NCBI GenBank assembly: GCA_937121005.1
Contig: CAKZKB010000576.1
Span: 1 to 9,257 of the forward strand
Length of the DNA: 9,257 nucleotides
Direction: 5' to 3'
Origin: an uncultured cyanobacterium
Lineage (GTDB): Bacteria > Cyanobacteriota > Cyanobacteriia > Cyanobacteriales > Geitlerinemataceae
Shown here: in pieces, positions 4,903 to 9,257 of the stretch
Layout: every line of letters starts with the position of its first letter
How positions within the stretch are numbered: position 1 is the first letter of the stretch
Made by a program: the position numbers and the translations under genes
The notes under the pieces: model-generated
What the model was told of the DNA's origin: nothing
Seen by the model: the letters and a program-made list of their open reading frames with translations, nothing else
Database searches by the model: none

Positions 4903-4951
4903 AGGAAAGAACGAAATGCCAGATACGACGGGAACGACGATCGATGCTTGA
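4903..4951 (+). other. Possible short upstream ORF overlapping the gcvP start
   Basis: AGGA at 4903-4906 sits 9 bases before an ATG at 4916, which opens eleven codons (MPDTTGTTIDA) ending in TGA at 4949-4951, five bases beyond the A of the gcvP ATG (4944). The gcvP ATG itself has only a weak GGGAA 9 bases upstream. Termination-reinitiation could therefore couple gcvP to this short frame. Conservation would be needed to believe it. Confidence 0.3.
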
Positions 4952-7883
4952 AACTCTTTCTTCTAGCGAACGCCAAGCGCCAGCAACCGACAACGGAATT
5001 TCTCCCCACGCCTTCGATCGCCGCCATATTGGCCCCAACGCCACCGAAATCGAAAAAATGCTGTCGGTGTTGGGACTCTCTAGCATGGAAGAACTGGTCG
5101 ATCGCGCCGTTCCCAAAGCCATTCGATCGCGCCAACCGTTACAACTTCCCCCCGCCAAAACCGAGTCGCAAGTGTTGTCGCAACTCAAAGCGATCGCGGG
5201 TAAAAATCAAGTCTTTCGTTCTTTTATGGGCATGGGTTACGCCGATTGTATCGTGCCGCCGCCCATTCAGCGCCATTTATTAGAAAATGCTGGATGGTAC
5301 ACTGCTTATACTCCCTATCAAGCGGAAATTGCCCAAGGTCGTTTGGAAGCGTTGCTGAATTTCCAAACAATGGTTATCGATTTGACGGGGTTAGATATTG
5401 CTAACGCTTCTTTACTCGACGAAGCCACTGCGGCCGCCGAAGCCATGAGTTTGAGTTACGGCGCGTGTAAAAATAAAGATGCCAATGCCTTTTTTGTGGC
5501 GAAAGACTGTCACCCGCAAACGATCGACGTGGTAAAAACTCGCGCCAACCCGTTAGGAATTGATATTGTCGTCGGCGACTGGCGAAACTTTGAGGTCGAT
5601 CGTCCCTTTTTTGGGGCGTTGTTACAGTATCCCACAACCGATGGTAAAGTTTGCGACTACAGCAAGTTTATCGAACAAATTCACCAACAAAAAGGACTCG
5701 TTACTGTCGCCGCCGATCTTCTCAGTTTAGCACTTCTCAAACCCCCTGGCGAGTTCGGAGCCGATATTGCAGTTGGCAACACGCAACGCTTCGGCGTACC
5801 GTTAGGATATGGCGGCCCCCATGCGGCTTATTTTGCCACGAAAGAAGCCTACAAGCGGCAAATTCCCGGTCGCATTGTGGGTGTTTCTAAAGATAGTTCC
5901 GGCAACCCTGCTTATCGCTTGGCACTGCAAACGCGAGAACAACATATCCGCCGCGAAAAAGCGACGAGTAACATCTGTACGGCGCAAGTCTTGTTAGCGG
6001 TAATGGCATCGATGTATGCAGTGTATCACGGCCCGGATGGCATTGGCGCGATCGCCCGACAAGTGCATCAGTTAACAGTTATTTTAGCTGAAGGATTGCA
6101 GCGTTTGGGATACGATATTGGTGGCGATCGCTTCTTTGATACCCTGCGCGTCGATGCGGGAGAGAAAACCGATAAAATCCTAGCCCGCGCTGAAGCCAAT
6201 TTTATCAATTTGCGGCGTTTTGCAGATGGGGCGATCGGCATCAGTTTAGACGAAGCGACCACAGAGAAAGATATTATCGACCTGTGGCAGATCTTCGCCG
6301 AATCGGATTCGTTGTCTTTTCAATTTGAAGAGATACAAAACTCTATTGACTCTTCAGCCTTCAGCCTTCAGCCTTCATCCTTCTCCCGTACCACATCGTA
6401 TCTCACCGAACCCGTCTTCAATCGCTACCACTCCGAAACCGAACTGCTGCGCTATCTCTATCGGCTGCAACAAAAAGATCTCTCTTTGACGAGTTCCATG
6501 ATTCCCTTGGGATCGTGCACGATGAAGCTAAATGCCGCAGTGGAGATGATGCCCGTTACTTGGCCAGAATTCGGTAAAATCCATCCGTTCGCGCCTGTAT
6601 CGCAAACCCAAGGCTATCAAATTCTATTTAAGCAATTGGAAAACTGGCTGGCAGAAATTACCGGATTTGCAGCCGTTTCTTTGCAACCCAACGCCGGATC
6701 CCAAGGCGAATATGCGGGATTGCAAGTCATCCGCGCTTACCACGAAAGTCGTGGCGAAGCACATCGCAATATTTGCTTGATTCCCGAATCCGCACATGGA
6801 ACCAATCCCGCTAGTGCGGTGATGTGCGGCTTAAAAGTGGTGGCGGTGAAATGTGACGACAATGGTAACATTGACATCGCCGATCTGAAAGCCAAAGCGG
6901 AGAAACACGCCGATAAATTAGCGGCGATTATGGTCACGTATCCGTCCACTCATGGCGTATTTGAAGAGGGAATTATTGACATCTGCGCGATCGTCCACGA
7001 TAATGGCGGTCAAGTGTATTTAGATGGAGCCAATCTCAACGCCCAAGTGGGGTTATGTCGTCCCGGTGATTACGGTGCGGATGTCTGTCATTTGAACCTG
7101 CACAAAACCTTTTGCATTCCTCACGGTGGTGGCGGGCCGGGAATGGGGCCGATCGGGGTTGTATCTCATTTATCGCCTTTTTTACCGGGTCATTGTATCG
7201 TCGATCCGCAGCGAAATGGTAAGGGAGGAAACGAGGCTAAATCGATTGGCGCGATCGCGGCTGCACCCTGGGGAAGTCCGAGTATTTTACCCATTTCCTG
7301 GGCCTACATTGCTGCAATGGGAACCGAAGGATTAACGCAAGCGAGTCGGGTCGCGATTTTGAATGCTAATTATATTGCCGCTCGCTTAGAACCCCATTAT
7401 CCAGTATTGTATAAAGGCAAGTCTGGTTTGGTGGCCCACGAGTGTATTTTAGACCTGCGATCGCTGAAAAAATCAGCCGATGTTACTGTCGAAGACATCG
7501 CCAAGCGACTGATGGATTACGGATTTCACGCGCCGACGGTTTCCTGGCCCGTTGCGGGTACAATGATGGTAGAACCGACCGAAAGCGAGTCGCAAGCGGA
7601 ACTCGATCGCTTCTGCGAGGCGATGATTTCCATTCGCCAAGAGATCGCAGAAATTGAGTCGGGAAAAGTCGATCGCGACAACAACTTGCTCAAAAATGCA
7701 CCCCACACCGCCGAAGTTCTGCTAGACTCGAATTGGGATCGTCCTTACCCTCGCGAACGTGCCGCTTACCCCACCCAATGGACGCGGGAAAGCAAATTCT
7801 GGCCGCCTGTGGGTCGCATCGACAATGCTTACGGCGATCGCAATTTAGTCTGTTCGTGCGAAGGGATGGAAAACTATCGCTAG
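4944..7883 (+). CDS. gcvP: Glycine dehydrogenase (decarboxylating), P-protein of the glycine cleavage system
   Basis: A 979-residue, full-length P-protein. It decarboxylates glycine with pyridoxal phosphate and passes the aminomethyl group to lipoylated GcvH; in cyanobacteria this serves photorespiratory glycine breakdown and C1 supply. Visible: RHIGP at 27-31, FRSFMGMGYAD from 91, YTPYQAEIAQGRLE near 125, the second half opening with SYLTEPVF and MIPLGSCTMKLNA (519-531), and the cofactor site HLNLHKTFCIPHGGGGPGMG with Lys721 as the PLP lysine. Cys345 (SNICTAQ) and Cys972 in the C-terminal NLVCSCEG match the positions of the redox disulfide described for the Synechocystis enzyme. Residues about 470-480 in the linker are encoded by a CTTCAGC tandem repeat and look inserted. 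ATG 4944 is the first start after an in-frame TAG at 4902. No gcvT or gcvH is in the window. Confidence 0.98.
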   Translation: MLETLSSSERQAPATDNGISPHAFDRRHIGPNATEIEKMLSVLGLSSMEELVDRAVPKAIRSRQPLQLPPAKTESQVLSQLKAIAGKNQVFRSFMGMGYADCIVPPPIQRHLLENAGWYTAYTPYQAEIAQGRLEALLNFQTMVIDLTGLDIANASLLDEATAAAEAMSLSYGACKNKDANAFFVAKDCHPQTIDVVKTRANPLGIDIVVGDWRNFEVDRPFFGALLQYPTTDGKVCDYSKFIEQIHQQKGLVTVAADLLSLALLKPPGEFGADIAVGNTQRFGVPLGYGGPHAAYFATKEAYKRQIPGRIVGVSKDSSGNPAYRLALQTREQHIRREKATSNICTAQVLLAVMASMYAVYHGPDGIGAIARQVHQLTVILAEGLQRLGYDIGGDRFFDTLRVDAGEKTDKILARAEANFINLRRFADGAIGISLDEATTEKDIIDLWQIFAESDSLSFQFEEIQNSIDSSAFSLQPSSFSRTTSYLTEPVFNRYHSETELLRYLYRLQQKDLSLTSSMIPLGSCTMKLNAAVEMMPVTWPEFGKIHPFAPVSQTQGYQILFKQLENWLAEITGFAAVSLQPNAGSQGEYAGLQVIRAYHESRGEAHRNICLIPESAHGTNPASAVMCGLKVVAVKCDDNGNIDIADLKAKAEKHADKLAAIMVTYPSTHGVFEEGIIDICAIVHDNGGQVYLDGANLNAQVGLCRPGDYGADVCHLNLHKTFCIPHGGGGPGMGPIGVVSHLSPFLPGHCIVDPQRNGKGGNEAKSIGAIAAAPWGSPSILPISWAYIAAMGTEGLTQASRVAILNANYIAARLEPHYPVLYKGKSGLVAHECILDLRSLKKSADVTVEDIAKRLMDYGFHAPTVSWPVAGTMMVEPTESESQAELDRFCEAMISIRQEIAEIESGKVDRDNNLLKNAPHTAEVLLDSNWDRPYPRERAAYPTQWTRESKFWPPVGRIDNAYGDRNLVCSCEGMENYR
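6352..6383. repeat. CTTCAGC heptamer tandem repeat inside gcvP
   Basis: Three perfect CTTCAGC units (6352-6358, 6359-6365, 6366-6372) are followed by CTTCATC (6373-6379) and a partial CTTC (6380-6383). They encode the Ser/Phe/Leu-rich SSAFSLQPSSF in the linker between the two halves of GcvP. Three units equal 21 bases, so the reading frame is kept. Confidence 0.92.
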
Positions 7884-9257
7884 TAGAGTTGCCGAACGAT
7901 ACCCGAATGTCCTATAATGTTTCCCATCGGTTCGTACTGACCGCCTAAATGTCTGCTCAGGAATTCCTCAACGATCGCGTAGAAATGCAGTCGGTTCGGA
8001 GGACGCACGAAACCGTGACCTTCGTCAGTATAAAGCACGTATTCGACAGGTTTTCCGGCTTGCTTCATGGCTTCGACAATCTGTTCGCTTTCGGCTTGTT
8101 TGACGCGAGGATCGTTTGCGCCTTGGCCGATAAGAAGTGGTTTTTGAATGCGATCGCAGAAAAATAACGGCGATCGCGATCTTAAAAACTCTTCTTCGGT
8201 TTCTAAATTGCCCATGCGGTGGTAAAATATTGCTAGCCGCGAACTCCAGTAGGGAGGAATGGTTCGTAACAGCGTTATCAAATTACTCGGCCCCACAATA
8301 TCTACGCCGCAAGCAAACACTTCCGGCGTAAATGTTAGTCCCACCAACGCCGCGTAACCGCCGTAAGATGTCCCCATAATGGCAATGCGATGGCGATCGC
8401 TAATTCCTTGAATGACGATCCACTCGACTGCATCAATGAGATCGTCGTGCATTTTGGCGGCCCATTCTCGATTTCCAGCGTTCAAAAATGCTTTTCCATA
8501 ACCTTCAGAACCGCGAAAGTTGACCTGTAAAACCGCATAACCCCGGTTCGCCAACCATTGTACTCTAGAATTATACCCCCAAGTATCGCGAGACCAGGGG
8601 CCGCCATGAACCAGTAACACGGTGGGAACCGGAGTTTCTCCGCCAGTGGGTAAGGTTAAATATCCCTCGATCGTCAGTCCGTCGCGAGACTCAAAGGCGA
8701 TCGCTTCCATGGGAACCAAGGGTAAATCTTCGAGTTCGGGTCGATGGCTAAACAGTAATTTTGGGGTTTGCGTCGCGCGATCGTAAGTATAGTAATAAAC
8801 CGGGCCGTCATCGGTAACATAGGCGACTAACCAGGTGGTATCTTCGAGATCGCGACTGACAACGGAGAACTCGCCGCGACGCAATTGCTGTAAGATCTCG
8901 AAGTCAGGGGCAATATCTTCATCTAAAACTTGCCATTCTAGCTTATCTCGATAGATGCCAACTGCCTGTACTTTACGAGTCACAGGGTGGACGAAAACGC
9001 GATCGAGATCGTAGCGATCGTCGGTAGCGATAACTGTCTCCTCTCGCGTTTTTATATCCAATGCTACCAAGTGTTTGGTATTGGCTTCGTAGTTGTCAAT
9101 GAGATATAAAATATTGCCATCGGCAGAGAAATGACTGATATATCCGTTGTCATCCGGTTCCCAATGTCGCCAGATATCCCAGGGAGAATCAACCGTTTCT
9201 CGCACTAATAAATCGGAACCACCATCGCTTTGAGTCGCGATCGCGGCTCGGATATTT
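7880..9257 (-). CDS. S9 family (prolyl oligopeptidase-like) serine peptidase, N-terminus missing
   Basis: The frame is open from the window edge (first whole codon ends at 9256) to the TAG at 7880: 458 residues of what should be a protein of about 600 or more. A GTG at 9205 gives a possible but unlikely start, since protein-like sequence continues upstream (AAIATQSDGGSDLLV). The visible N-terminal part is the last blades of a beta-propeller (SADGNILYLIDN, LVALDIKTRE). The alpha/beta-hydrolase domain follows: LLVHGGPWSRDTWGYNS (oxyanion region), GTSYGGYAAL with nucleophile Ser at codon 8366-8368, GANDPRV with the Asp, and DEGHGF with the His. All three catalytic residues are present. Such enzymes cleave short peptides or acyl-peptides; no signal peptide can be judged. 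Its stop shares CTAG with the gcvP stop. Confidence 0.93.
   Translation of the reverse strand, partial: NIRAAIATQSDGGSDLLVRETVDSPWDIWRHWEPDDNGYISHFSADGNILYLIDNYEANTKHLVALDIKTREETVIATDDRYDLDRVFVHPVTRKVQAVGIYRDKLEWQVLDEDIAPDFEILQQLRRGEFSVVSRDLEDTTWLVAYVTDDGPVYYYTYDRATQTPKLLFSHRPELEDLPLVPMEAIAFESRDGLTIEGYLTLPTGGETPVPTVLLVHGGPWSRDTWGYNSRVQWLANRGYAVLQVNFRGSEGYGKAFLNAGNREWAAKMHDDLIDAVEWIVIQGISDRHRIAIMGTSYGGYAALVGLTFTPEVFACGVDIVGPSNLITLLRTIPPYWSSRLAIFYHRMGNLETEEEFLRSRSPLFFCDRIQKPLLIGQGANDPRVKQAESEQIVEAMKQAGKPVEYVLYTDEGHGFVRPPNRLHFYAIVEEFLSRHLGGQYEPMGNIIGHSGIVRQLY

Larger units (their letters stand above)
4586..4943. other. Repeat-rich divergent spacer between Uma2 and gcvP
   Basis: This 358-base spacer must hold the promoters of both divergent genes. 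It is dominated by repeats: the ATTTTAG heptamer array, the three-hairpin element at 4619-4737, and the 19-mer at 4761-4779. Nearer gcvP, a T6 run at 4835-4840 is followed by TATTCT (4843-4848), a possible -10 without a good -35. I see no glycine riboswitch fold and no tRNA. Confidence 0.6.

Noticed and set aside
4586..4943. Glycine riboswitch upstream of gcvP
   Set aside because: Glycine riboswitches do occur with gcv genes, but I find no conserved aptamer cores or tandem aptamer layout; the spacer is filled by repeats instead.
7880..9205. GTG 9205 as the true start of the S9 peptidase
   Set aside because: The frame stays open and protein-like upstream to the window edge, and the family needs a longer propeller domain before this point.

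Overview
This window looks like chromosomal DNA of a cyanobacterium, probably filamentous or oscillatorian, though the sequence does not fix the genus. The octamer GCGATCGC (HIP1, a cyanobacterial signature) and its core CGATCG recur throughout. The gene families also fit: two Uma2/DUF820 proteins, a secreted pentapeptide-repeat protein, a cyanobacterial filamentous-haemagglutinin-type secretion domain and a GcvP of cyanobacterial type. There are also heptamer tandem repeats and small palindromic repeats of the kind such genomes carry.

Left end (1-1391). On the minus strand are the N-terminus of a two-partner-secretion exoprotein, cut by the window edge, with an extended -10 promoter. Next comes a small possible transcription unit, also on minus: a TTGACA/17/TATCAA promoter, a probable frameshifted 68-codon small gene, a 69-residue secreted peptide ending in a Cys-bounded hydrophobic loop, and a weak hairpin terminator. 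The stretch before the first plus-strand gene carries a triple palindromic repeat.

Middle (1392-4585). Plus strand: a Uma2-family protein, then an exported pentapeptide/TPR protein whose GTG start at 2039 is set by its ribosome binding site. One base after its stop begins a zinc-dependent alcohol dehydrogenase of the medium-chain superfamily, so these two are probably one operon. A second, different Uma2 protein converges on the dehydrogenase and overlaps its stop by 4 bases.

Right (4586-9257). A 358-base spacer holds a heptamer tandem repeat, a roughly 116-bp element of three hairpins with terminal inverted repeats, and a common dispersed 19-mer. It leads into gcvP, the glycine decarboxylase P-protein of the glycine cleavage system (photorespiratory glycine and C1 metabolism), which is intact but carries a CTTCAGC tandem repeat inside its coding sequence. 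A family S9 prolyl-oligopeptidase-like serine peptidase converges on gcvP, again with a 4-base overlap through the shared palindrome CTAG, and runs off the right edge.

Most genes are housekeeping or common accessory families and there is no defence island, phage or complete transposon. The parts most worth following up are the small unit at 558-1171, the repeat invasion of gcvP, and the compact repeat element at 4619-4737.
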